DNA from: Candidatus Krumholzibacteriia bacterium
GTDB lineage: Bacteria; Krumholzibacteriota; Krumholzibacteriia; LZORAL124-64-63
Direction: 5' to 3'
DNA: 5,395 bases
Assembly (NCBI GenBank): GCA_027056825.1
Contig: JALUJS010000099.1
Span: 1 to 5,395 of the forward strand
In this document: in pieces, positions 1 through 5,375 of the stretch
Layout: each line of letters opens with the position of its first letter
How positions within the stretch are numbered: position 1 is the stretch's first letter
Position numbers and translations under genes: made by a program
The notes under the pieces: generated by a model
What the model saw: only the letters and a program-made list of their open reading frames with translations
Told to the model about the DNA's origin: nothing
Database searches by the model: none

Positions 1-54
1 GGGAAAGGCGGATCGGGGAGAAAAAAGCACGGCGCGGGAATCGATGCAAGGGAC

Positions 55-85
55 AAAAAAATCCCCCTTGCGGGGGGCGGGGGAT
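55..85 (-). terminator. Rho-independent terminator after tRNA-Gln
   Basis: On the minus strand a 7-bp perfect stem (ATCCCCC at 85-79 pairing with GGGGGAT at 67-61) encloses an 11-nt loop and runs into seven T residues (61-55). This is the classic intrinsic terminator form. It starts one base after the encoded CCA of the tRNA, so it would end the transcript that carries the tRNA and probably the whole upstream operon. Its stability was judged by eye only. Confidence 0.88.
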
Positions 86-86
86 C

Positions 87-161
87 TGGTTGGGGCGGCA
101 GGATTCGAACCCGCGAATGCAAGGACCAAAACCTTGTGTCTTACCACTTGACGACGCCCCA
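87..161 (-). tRNA. tRNA-Gln (anticodon TTG), CCA encoded
   Basis: The minus strand folds into a full 75-nt cloverleaf. The acceptor stem is TGGGGCG/CGCCCCA. The D arm has a GTC/GAC stem and an AAGTGGTAA loop. The anticodon stem is CAAGG/CCTTG with loop TTTTGGT, giving anticodon TTG at 129-127 (glutamine). The variable loop has 5 nt, and the T arm is GCGGG-TTCGAAT-CCTGC with one G-T pair. The U1-A72 pair is typical of bacterial tRNA-Gln. The discriminator base is A73 (position 90), whereas E. coli tRNA-Gln has G73. CCA is encoded at 89-87. The gene begins 15 nt after the spoVG stop codon and leads directly into a terminator. No promoter fits in that gap, so it is probably released from the spoVG transcript by RNase processing. 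Confidence 0.97.
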
Positions 162-176
162 CCCAGAACCGAAAGG

Positions 177-518
177 TCAGAAACGTTCCTCCATGACGGA
201 ATCCCTGTCTCCGCCGTCGTAGGAATCGTTGTGCGACGGGCCCGGGATCTCCCCGTTCTCCACCCGTTGCAGTTCCCTGCGGTAGGCGGCGATGACCTGC
301 CGTTCCATCAGCTCGCGCGTCTCCATGTTGATGGGATGCGCGATATCCTGGAACGTGCCGTCGCGTCGCTTGCGGCTGGGCATGGCGATGAACAGACCCG
401 ATGCCCCTTCGATGATCTTCAGTCCGCGGATGACAAAGGCGTTGTCGAGGGTAATGCTGGCGAACCCCTTGAGCTTGTTGTCATCACGCAACGTGATCCT
501 GATCTCGGAAATATTCAA
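177..518 (-). CDS. spoVG: SpoVG family regulator, TTG start
   Basis: A 113-residue protein of the SpoVG family, small nucleic-acid-binding regulators first known from Bacillus septation and sporulation and also found in non-sporulating bacteria. The N-terminal half is highly characteristic: FASITLDNAFVIRGLKII (about residues 19-36), GLFIAMPSRK (41-50) and FQDIAHPINMETR (56-68). These match Bacillus SpoVG closely, without gaps from residue 1, which fixes the start at the TTG codon 518-516. The tail after about residue 85 is charged, variable and probably disordered, as is usual in the family; total length is slightly above the 84-100 residues common elsewhere. Its gene follows ispE by 42 nt and precedes tRNA-Gln by 15 nt. 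ispE-spoVG proximity is also known in Firmicutes, although there other genes lie between. The target in this organism cannot be read from the sequence. Confidence 0.95.
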   Translation of the reverse strand: MNISEIRITLRDDNKLKGFASITLDNAFVIRGLKIIEGASGLFIAMPSRKRRDGTFQDIAHPINMETRELMERQVIAAYRRELQRVENGEIPGPSHNDSYDGGDRDSVMEERF

Positions 519-534
519 GGCTCTCCCTCTCCCT
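519..534 (-). promoter_or_regulatory. Tandem Shine-Dalgarno site of spoVG
   Basis: The minus strand reads AGGGAGAGGGAGAGCC directly before the TTG start, giving two overlapping GGGAG-type ribosome-binding motifs; the nearer one lies about 4-6 nt from TTG. This purine-rich site supports the TTG codon as the true start and may offset its weakness. The remaining gap bases (535-560) show no hairpin or promoter that I can see. Confidence 0.7.
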
Positions 535-560
535 GACGAACCCGAACCTGGACCGACTTC

Positions 561-1517
561 CTAGCCCGGCGACTCTTCATCCCTGAACCGCACACCCCGG
601 GCCCTCGGTCCTGCCAACTCGACGAAATATCCCGTTTCGGTAAACTCCCTTGTCAACCCGGATACATCCCGGCCCACGGGGAAAGCGGCAAAAACCGCGG
701 AACCGCTTCCACTCATCATGGCGATGGGCGCCTCTTCCCGCAGCCTCATGATCAACCGTTTGAGATCCGGCGACCACGGCAGGACCACATCCTCAAGCCG
801 ATTGAACCCGGGCCACGTGCGCTGGGGGAACCTGGCCAATTGGGGCTTGATCACCTGGATGTTAGCCTTGGCGCTGTTGACTGTCAATCCCATTTTGAGG
901 TTGGCGTACACCTCCGCGGTTTTTAACTCCATGTCCGGTTTAACGATAAGGAATTGGCAGGTCCGGAGCAACGGCAGGGGGGTCAGGCTGGTCCCGGTCC
1001 CCCGCCCCAGTGCGGTTCCGCCCCGGATGAAAAAGGGCACGTCCGCACCCAGCTTGGCGCCCATGTTCTCCAGGGCCTGATCATCCAACCCGGTTTCGAA
1101 CAGCCGGTTGCAGGCGGCCAGCACGGCCGCCGCATCGCTGCTGCCCCCGCCCAGGCCCGCGGCCGGCGGCACCTTCTTAACCAGTTGCAGGTTCAGGGCG
1201 CCGGAAACGCCCGTTTCCCGGCAAAAGAGGCTCGCGGCCCGCCAACAGAGGTTGGTGGCGTCATGCGGTACGCGCCACGAACCGGATACCACCTGCAGGG
1301 AGATGTCCGGGCTTCCCCCAGGCCGCCTCTCCTTGAGGGTGACCTCCACCCTGTCGCAAAGCTCCACCGTCTGCAGGATGGTCTCGATCTCGTGATACCC
1401 GTCGTGCCTGCGCTTGAGGACCTCCAGGTGGAGGTTGACCTTGGCCGGCGCCTCCAGCACCACCGTGCGGCCGACGGGCCGTCGCCCCTTCTCGTATCCC
1501 TGCTCGCCCATGTTCAT
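561..1517 (-). CDS. ispE: 4-diphosphocytidyl-2-C-methyl-D-erythritol kinase
   Basis: A 318-residue GHMP-superfamily kinase that phosphorylates the 2-OH of CDP-methylerythritol with ATP, the fourth step of the cytosolic MEP pathway to IPP and DMAPP. Motifs: APAKVNLHLEVL (residues 23-34, conserved Lys26), DGYHEIETI (39-47), the ATP-binding loop PPAAGLGGGSSDAA (117-130), GADVPFFIRGGTALGRG (157-173, conserved Asp159) and MSGSGSAVFAAF (268-279). All key residues are present, so it should be active. The ATG at 1517 overlaps the preceding stop codon as ATGA. An in-frame ATG two codons later (1511-1509) is also possible because the ribosome-binding site GGGAGGG (1526-1520) is better spaced for it. 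The first 20 residues are an extension relative to E. coli IspE. The middle of the gene (about 841-960) is less GC-rich than its neighbours. It ends with TAG 42 nt before spoVG. Confidence 0.97.
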   Translation of the reverse strand: MNMGEQGYEKGRRPVGRTVVLEAPAKVNLHLEVLKRRHDGYHEIETILQTVELCDRVEVTLKERRPGGSPDISLQVVSGSWRVPHDATNLCWRAASLFCRETGVSGALNLQLVKKVPPAAGLGGGSSDAAAVLAACNRLFETGLDDQALENMGAKLGADVPFFIRGGTALGRGTGTSLTPLPLLRTCQFLIVKPDMELKTAEVYANLKMGLTVNSAKANIQVIKPQLARFPQRTWPGFNRLEDVVLPWSPDLKRLIMRLREEAPIAMMSGSGSAVFAAFPVGRDVSGLTREFTETGYFVELAGPRARGVRFRDEESPG

Positions 1518-2332
1518 ATCCCTCCCTGGTCGGTTCCTGATACAGCCAGGGCGCCCCAGGCCGTGCGGACAAACCTGCGCTGCAGGGCGCGTCGGCGCAA
1601 GAGGCGCCAGACCAGGTCGCCCGTCCTGCCGCCGCCGGGAGGCCCCGCCCAGTCCGCTCCCGCGAAGGGATGGTCCAGCAGTTCCCGATCCCCGGTGATA
1701 CGGATTCCTTCCGACCGTGCGCATCCCACGCCGGCCTCTTCCAGCACCTCCAGCCACCGGTAGGCCCCGGGATCCATGCCGGCCAACCGGAGAGATACCG
1801 CATCGACAGCCAGGGGGTCCCGGCCGGCCAGCAGGATGTTACGCACGATGAAGGTACGCCCCGGGGTTCCGCACCTCGCGCCCCACAGGATGGCGTCGCA
1901 TACCACCGCGGCCGGGGCGGTTTGTGCCGCCAGGAAGGCCGCCATGTGGTCGGGACGCCGGCGGGGGTCGACCACCGGCTGTCCGGCCGCCGCCAGCAGG
2001 AGCGCCACGGCGTTTTCCACGCCCCAGCCCGCCACCAGCCTAGGAACAGGCAACAGCACAAGGGGGGCGCGCACGGGCACATCCCGCCGGCCCCCGCGGC
2101 GGCCGGCGACGACCTCCCGGGGCAGGTCCGCCGGAGCCCTGTCCAGCGCCCGGCAGACCAGATCGTGATGCCAGGGTGGGGAACCGGAACCGGGAGCGTC
2201 GGACTCCCGCAGGACGGTCCGCACCCCTTCCGGCACATCGGCGGCCTTCAGCCCGGCCAGGTCCAGCACCCGCCGGTAGTCATCGGCGAGGGTCTCCGGC
2301 CTGGCGGCCACCACGGCCACGACGCTCGACAT
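1514..2332 (-). CDS. DUF362-like protein, function unknown
   Basis: A 272-residue protein whose C-terminal half resembles DUF362. It has VVCDAILWGARCG (143-155) followed by ILLAGRDPLAVDAVSLRLAG (166-185), MDPGAYRWLEVLEEAGVG (186-203) and EGIRITGD (208-215). The 'AG-DP-AVDAV' core and the later 'GVG' are the usual signature. The N-terminal half (residues 1-110) is Ala/Arg/Pro-rich and I do not recognise it. No ferredoxin-type CX2CX2C cluster, signal peptide or clear membrane helix is visible, unlike many larger DUF362 proteins that carry ferredoxin domains. DUF362 has no settled biochemical role. The ATG at 2332 is chosen because AAGGGAG (2345-2339) stands 6 nt upstream; a TTG two codons earlier would sit against that motif. 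The gene follows ubiA by 18 nt and overlaps ispE by ATGA, so it is very likely co-translated with polyprenyl-lipid genes. Confidence 0.72.
   Translation of the reverse strand: MSSVVAVVAARPETLADDYRRVLDLAGLKAADVPEGVRTVLRESDAPGSGSPPWHHDLVCRALDRAPADLPREVVAGRRGGRRDVPVRAPLVLLPVPRLVAGWGVENAVALLLAAAGQPVVDPRRRPDHMAAFLAAQTAPAAVVCDAILWGARCGTPGRTFIVRNILLAGRDPLAVDAVSLRLAGMDPGAYRWLEVLEEAGVGCARSEGIRITGDRELLDHPFAGADWAGPPGGGRTGDLVWRLLRRRALQRRFVRTAWGALAVSGTDQGGI
1520..1527 (-). promoter_or_regulatory. Shine-Dalgarno site of ispE
   Basis: AGGGAGGG on the minus strand lies inside the last codons of the DUF362-like gene. It is only 2-3 nt from the ATG at 1517 but 8-9 nt from the ATG at 1511, so it leaves the exact ispE start undecided by two codons. 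It argues against the far-upstream in-frame start codons that run back to 1757. Confidence 0.65.
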
Positions 2333-2350
2333 GATCAACTCCCTTCGTGG

Positions 2351-3244
2351 TCAGGACATGCCGATGATCCGGATGGCGACCAGGATCCAACCCACCACCA
2401 CGACCTGCAGCAGGCCGTCGGTCAACAGGATCTCGTGGGGCCTGCCTCCCCGGTCCTCGAGGAAGACCAGGTACAGGTAACGGCCCATGCCGGCCAGCAC
2501 GAACGGGAGGGTGTAGATCAGGTCCCGGGTCCCGAACTGGCGCACGGTGTCCGGCCACACGGTGTACAGCGCGTACATCATGGTGGTCAGGGCGAAGCTC
2601 ACCCCGATCATCGCGTTGAGAACCGGTTCACTGTAACCCCGCAGGGCCGGCCTGGTTTCCCCGTTTTTCAGGGCGATGCGTAGCAGTTCGTCCCGGCGCT
2701 TGCAGAACCCCAGGAAGAGGGACAGGAAGAAGGTGCACAGCAGCAGCCAGGGCGAGATGGCCACCTCCGGGTGGACCGGCAACAGGACCAGGACCCCGGC
2801 GGTGGCCCGGATGACGAAGCTCATGCCGATGCCGATGACGTCGAGCACCGGCAGCTTCTTCAGGAAGTTCGTGTAGGACCAGTTCCAGAGGAAGAAGAAG
2901 GCCACCGCACCCAGGAAGGACGCTCCCAGCAGGGCCGCTGCAACCAGGCACAGGACCTGGACCACGAAGGCCGCCCGCAGGGCGAAGCCCGGCTCGAGGC
3001 GCCCGGAAGCCAGGGGCCGCAGCTTCTTGATGGGATGCAGGCGGTCCAGGTCCAGGTCCCGGAAATCGTTGTAGACATACACCACGCCCGAGGCGAAGCA
3101 GAAAACGATGGTGCCCAGCAAGGCCCTGGTCACGCAGGCGGGATCCCCCAGCTTGCGCGCGAAGATCACCCCGGCGAACAGCAGGAGGTTCTTGGTCCAC
3201 TGCCGGGGACGGAGATTCTCGAGAAAGACCCAGAGTTGCCGCAT
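2351..3244 (-). CDS. UbiA-family transferase, decaprenyl-phosphate phosphoribosyltransferase-like
   Basis: A 297-residue polytopic membrane protein of the UbiA superfamily. The N-terminal LRPRQWTKNLLLFAGVIFA (11-29), the first Asp-rich motif YNDFRDLDLDRLHPIKKLRP (58-77) with following LASGRL, and the second conserved region SYTNFLKKLPVLDV (123-136) with SFVIRATAG (142-150) match the branch that includes mycobacterial Rv3806c. That enzyme moves 5-phosphoribose from PRPP to decaprenyl phosphate, the first step to decaprenyl-phospho-arabinose. About eight or nine hydrophobic segments are visible, among them residues 43-57, 88-120, 131-155, 164-181, 208-227, 243-260 and 275-293. The ATG overlaps the upstream sugar transferase stop as TGATG. 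The family call is firm. The exact donor and acceptor are inferred, since UbiA proteins use many substrates, and no DprE1/DprE2 epimerase genes are in the window. Confidence 0.85.
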   Translation of the reverse strand: MRQLWVFLENLRPRQWTKNLLLFAGVIFARKLGDPACVTRALLGTIVFCFASGVVYVYNDFRDLDLDRLHPIKKLRPLASGRLEPGFALRAAFVVQVLCLVAAALLGASFLGAVAFFFLWNWSYTNFLKKLPVLDVIGIGMSFVIRATAGVLVLLPVHPEVAISPWLLLCTFFLSLFLGFCKRRDELLRIALKNGETRPALRGYSEPVLNAMIGVSFALTTMMYALYTVWPDTVRQFGTRDLIYTLPFVLAGMGRYLYLVFLEDRGGRPHEILLTDGLLQVVVVGWILVAIRIIGMS

Positions 3245-4764
3245 CAGTAGGCGTTCTCCCCACGCAGGACGTGGTGCAGGGTCATCAGCAGGATCTTGAT
3301 GTCCAGCCCCAGCGACCAGTTCTCGATGTAGTGCAGATCGTAGTAGGTGCGCTCCTCGATGCTGGTGTTGCCCCGCAGGCCGTGGACCTGGGCCCAGCCC
3401 GTCAGCCCCGCCCGCACCCGGTGGCGTTCGAAGTAGCGGGGCAGCTCACGCATGAACTTTTCCACGAACACCTTGCGCTCGGGCCGCGGCCCCACCAGGC
3501 TCATGTCCCCCCTGACCACGTTCCACAGCTGCGGCAGCTCGTCCAGGCTGGTGCGGCGCAGGATGCGTCCAATGCCGGTGACGCGGGGATCCTCCGCCAC
3601 GGTCCACACCGGGCCGCTGGCCTTCTCGGCGTCCTGGCGCATGCTGCGGAACTTGATCATGCGGAACTCGCGGCCGTCCCTGCCCACCCGCATCTGGCTA
3701 TAGAATACCGGACCCGGCGAGGAGAGCTTGACCGCCAGGGCGATCACCGCCAGCAGGGGCGACAGCAGGATCAGGCCCGAACCGGCCGCGACCAGGTCGA
3801 AGGTCCGTTTGACGATGCGATCCACCTCGCCCAGCGCGGCCTCGCGCACGCTGATGAAGGGGATGCCCCCGATCTCGCGCAGTCGCATGCGGCTGGTATG
3901 CAGCGCGGGCAGATCGGGAACGAAGTGGACGTCGACGTTGAGGTTGCCCAGGGCCTCGGACACCTTGCGCACCACCGGCAGGTTCTCGAAGGTCACCGTC
4001 AGGACCACCAGGTCGATGGCGTGCTCCTGGACCACCCGGCGCATCTGGTCCACCCCGCCCAGCCGGGGCAAACCGGACACCGCGCCCCCGCCGTGGCGGC
4101 GTCCGTCCGCGTCCAGGGGACCGCTCGTGGCGGCGGCCGCCATGACCTCCTGCTCGCCGGGAACCTCGAGCCAGCCCACCGGGTCCATGGCCAGACCGGG
4201 AAATTCCCGCGTCAGCCGCAGCAGGCGGTCCCGCATGGGGCTGTGGCCCACCACCAGGGTGCGCGCGGCGCGCAGGGAGCGCGGCACCAGCCGGCGCAGG
4301 AGGACGCGGGCCAGGACCCGGCCCAGGGTCAGGAAGAAGAAGGTAGACAGGAAGAACAGGCCGAAGAAGGAGCGGCTGAAGGTCAGCGTCCGCAGGAAGA
4401 AGGCCATGGCCAGCACCAGCAGGCTGCCCAGGACCACGCCCTTGAACAGGCCGAGCAGGTCGTCCTCCAGGGTCCGGCCGCCGCGGTTGGTGTACATGCC
4501 GCTGAAGTAGAAGATCCCGAAGAAGACCAGCAGCACCACCAGGCCCGCGACCAGGTACATGCCCAGGGGCGGGATGCCCAGGGGAACGAGCCAGATCCCG
4601 CTGTGGAAACGGAACCAGTAGGTGATCAGGAAGGCGGACTCCAGCATCACCATGTCGATGAGGATCAGCAGGGCGGTCTCGCGCATGCTGCTGCGGCCGG
4701 AGGTGCCGCGGCCCGGCGCCCCTTCGCCGACCGGGACCGTGGAACTGCCCACCCGGTCGTTCAT
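3244..4764 (-). CDS. Polyprenyl-phosphate sugar-1-phosphate transferase (WbaP/WcaJ class)
   Basis: A 506-residue integral membrane enzyme that starts glycan assembly by moving a sugar-1-phosphate from a nucleotide sugar to undecaprenyl phosphate. Four N-terminal membrane helices (about 30-50, 68-90, 107-127, 133-155) are followed by a nucleotide-binding-like domain (RTLVVGHSP, 168-176; DLVVLTV, 251-257). The catalytic bacterial sugar transferase domain starts at KRTFDLVAAGSG (319-330) with its membrane-inserted helix. It contains SSPGPVFYSQMRVGRDG (348-364), KFRSM (371-375), TSLDELPQLWNVVRGDMSLV (405-424), GPRPER (425-430) and RAGLTGWAQVHG (451-462). All hallmark residues are present, including the Asp-Glu pair of the SLDELPQ motif. 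A Gly/Ala-rich stretch (208-230) looks like a flexible insertion. The ATG at 4764 is preferred: GGAGGG lies 3 nt upstream and the stop of gmhA overlaps as ATGA. The sugar transferred cannot be told from sequence alone. Confidence 0.94.
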   Translation of the reverse strand: MNDRVGSSTVPVGEGAPGRGTSGRSSMRETALLILIDMVMLESAFLITYWFRFHSGIWLVPLGIPPLGMYLVAGLVVLLVFFGIFYFSGMYTNRGGRTLEDDLLGLFKGVVLGSLLVLAMAFFLRTLTFSRSFFGLFFLSTFFFLTLGRVLARVLLRRLVPRSLRAARTLVVGHSPMRDRLLRLTREFPGLAMDPVGWLEVPGEQEVMAAAATSGPLDADGRRHGGGAVSGLPRLGGVDQMRRVVQEHAIDLVVLTVTFENLPVVRKVSEALGNLNVDVHFVPDLPALHTSRMRLREIGGIPFISVREAALGEVDRIVKRTFDLVAAGSGLILLSPLLAVIALAVKLSSPGPVFYSQMRVGRDGREFRMIKFRSMRQDAEKASGPVWTVAEDPRVTGIGRILRRTSLDELPQLWNVVRGDMSLVGPRPERKVFVEKFMRELPRYFERHRVRAGLTGWAQVHGLRGNTSIEERTYYDLHYIENWSLGLDIKILLMTLHHVLRGENAY

Positions 4765-5375
4765 GCGCCCTCCGGGGCGGCCCCGTCCAGCAGGCCGCAC
4801 AGGAAGTGGCCCATGGTGATGTGGACCTCCTGGATGCGCGGGGTGCGGGAGCTGGGGACCACCAGCGCCGAGTCCACCAGGGGCAGCAGCTTGCCGCCGT
4901 CCCCGCCCAGGAAGCCGTGGACCCGCAGGCCGAGGTCGCGGGCCGCGGCGGCCGCCGCGACGCAGTTGGGGGAGTTCCCCGAGGTGGAGATCACCAGCAG
5001 GACATCGTCTTTGGCGCCCAGGGCCCGGACCTGGCGGGCGAAGACGGCCTCGAAACCGTAATCGTTGCCCACCGCGGTCATGGTGGAGGCGTTGACGGTC
5101 AGGGCCACCGCCGCGTGCCCCTCGCGCTCCTTCTCGAAGCGCCGCACCAGTTCGGCCACGATATGCTGGCTGTCCGCGGCGCTCCCGCCGTTGCCGCAGA
5201 CCATGAGCTTGCCGCCCCGCTCCCAGGCCGCGCGAACGTCGCCGGCCAGGGCGGCCACCGCGGCGAAGTGCCCCGCGTCGAGATCTCCCAGGACGGCCGT
5301 CAGCTCGGCGATGGTATCGGTGAACGCCTGCTGCGCGTCCGCGGATGCGGGGTCGGGATGCCGGGAGGGGGTCAG
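4761..5375 (-). CDS. gmhA: Phosphoheptose isomerase (sedoheptulose-7-phosphate isomerase), probable CTG start
   Basis: A SIS-domain protein of the GmhA family, which converts sedoheptulose 7-phosphate to D-glycero-D-manno-heptose 7-phosphate, the first step to ADP- or GDP-heptose for LPS core, capsule or S-layer glycans. Numbered from the CTG at 5375 (204 residues): CGNGGSAADSQHIVAEL (60-76), NDYGFEAVFARQ (104-115), VISTSGNSPN (128-137), DGGKL (159-163) and RIQEVHITMGH (180-190). His71, Glu75, Gln182 and His190 match the spacing of the zinc/catalytic residues of studied GmhA enzymes. The reading frame stays open from the first GTG (5258) to the right edge and holds no ATG, GTG or TTG there. 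Residues 18-57 match the family's N-terminal helix, so GTG 5258 is too short. CTG 5375 has GAGAGG 6 nt upstream and a CTGA junction; otherwise the start lies outside the window. The stop overlaps the sugar transferase ATG. Confidence 0.9.
   Translation of the reverse strand: MTPSRHPDPASADAQQAFTDTIAELTAVLGDLDAGHFAAVAALAGDVRAAWERGGKLMVCGNGGSAADSQHIVAELVRRFEKEREGHAAVALTVNASTMTAVGNDYGFEAVFARQVRALGAKDDVLLVISTSGNSPNCVAAAAAARDLGLRVHGFLGGDGGKLLPLVDSALVVPSSRTPRIQEVHITMGHFLCGLLDGAAPEGA
4768..4773 (-). promoter_or_regulatory. Shine-Dalgarno site deciding the sugar transferase start
   Basis: GGAGGG on the minus strand, inside the final codons of gmhA, lies 3 nt before the ATG at 4764. It favours this ATG over an in-frame GTG at 4800, which would lengthen the protein by 12 Arg/Gly/Pro-rich residues and deepen the overlap with gmhA to 40 nt. 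Confidence 0.7.

Noticed and set aside
1..54. Possible second terminator at the run of six A's (21-26)
   Set aside because: The sequence beside the T-run on the minus strand forms no stem longer than about 3 bp. This 54-base edge segment holds no gene or site that I can support.
1518..1757. Extended N-terminus of ispE from a start at 1757
   Set aside because: The extra 80 residues are Arg/Gly-rich, unlike any IspE, and overlap the upstream gene. A ribosome-binding site and an ATGA junction support a start at 1517 or 1511.
954..1763. A 269-codon plus-strand open frame opposite ispE
   Set aside because: Shadow of ispE and the end of the DUF362-like gene; no family features.
1261..2238. A 325-codon minus-strand frame rich in Trp, Arg, Ser and Cys
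   Set aside because: Out-of-frame shadow overlapping both the DUF362-like gene and ispE; atypical composition and no motif.
2333..2338. TTG start at 2338 for the DUF362-like gene
   Set aside because: It directly abuts the AAGGGAG motif with no spacing, whereas ATG 2332 is 6 nt away, an ideal distance.
1670..2683. A 337-codon plus-strand open frame
   Set aside because: Antisense to the DUF362-like and ubiA genes; Gly/His/Pro/Gln-rich, no motif, no ribosome-binding evidence.
4322..4400. Purine-rich tract (repeated gaagaa/aggaag) on the plus strand
   Set aside because: Explained by Phe and Leu codons of the membrane helices of the sugar transferase on the minus strand, not a separate repeat element.
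3271..5061. A 596-codon plus-strand open frame rich in Gln, His, Gly and Pro
   Set aside because: It lies fully antisense to the sugar transferase and gmhA, both with clear conserved motifs. Its composition is the usual by-product of high-GC codon bias on the other strand, and it has no recognisable domain.
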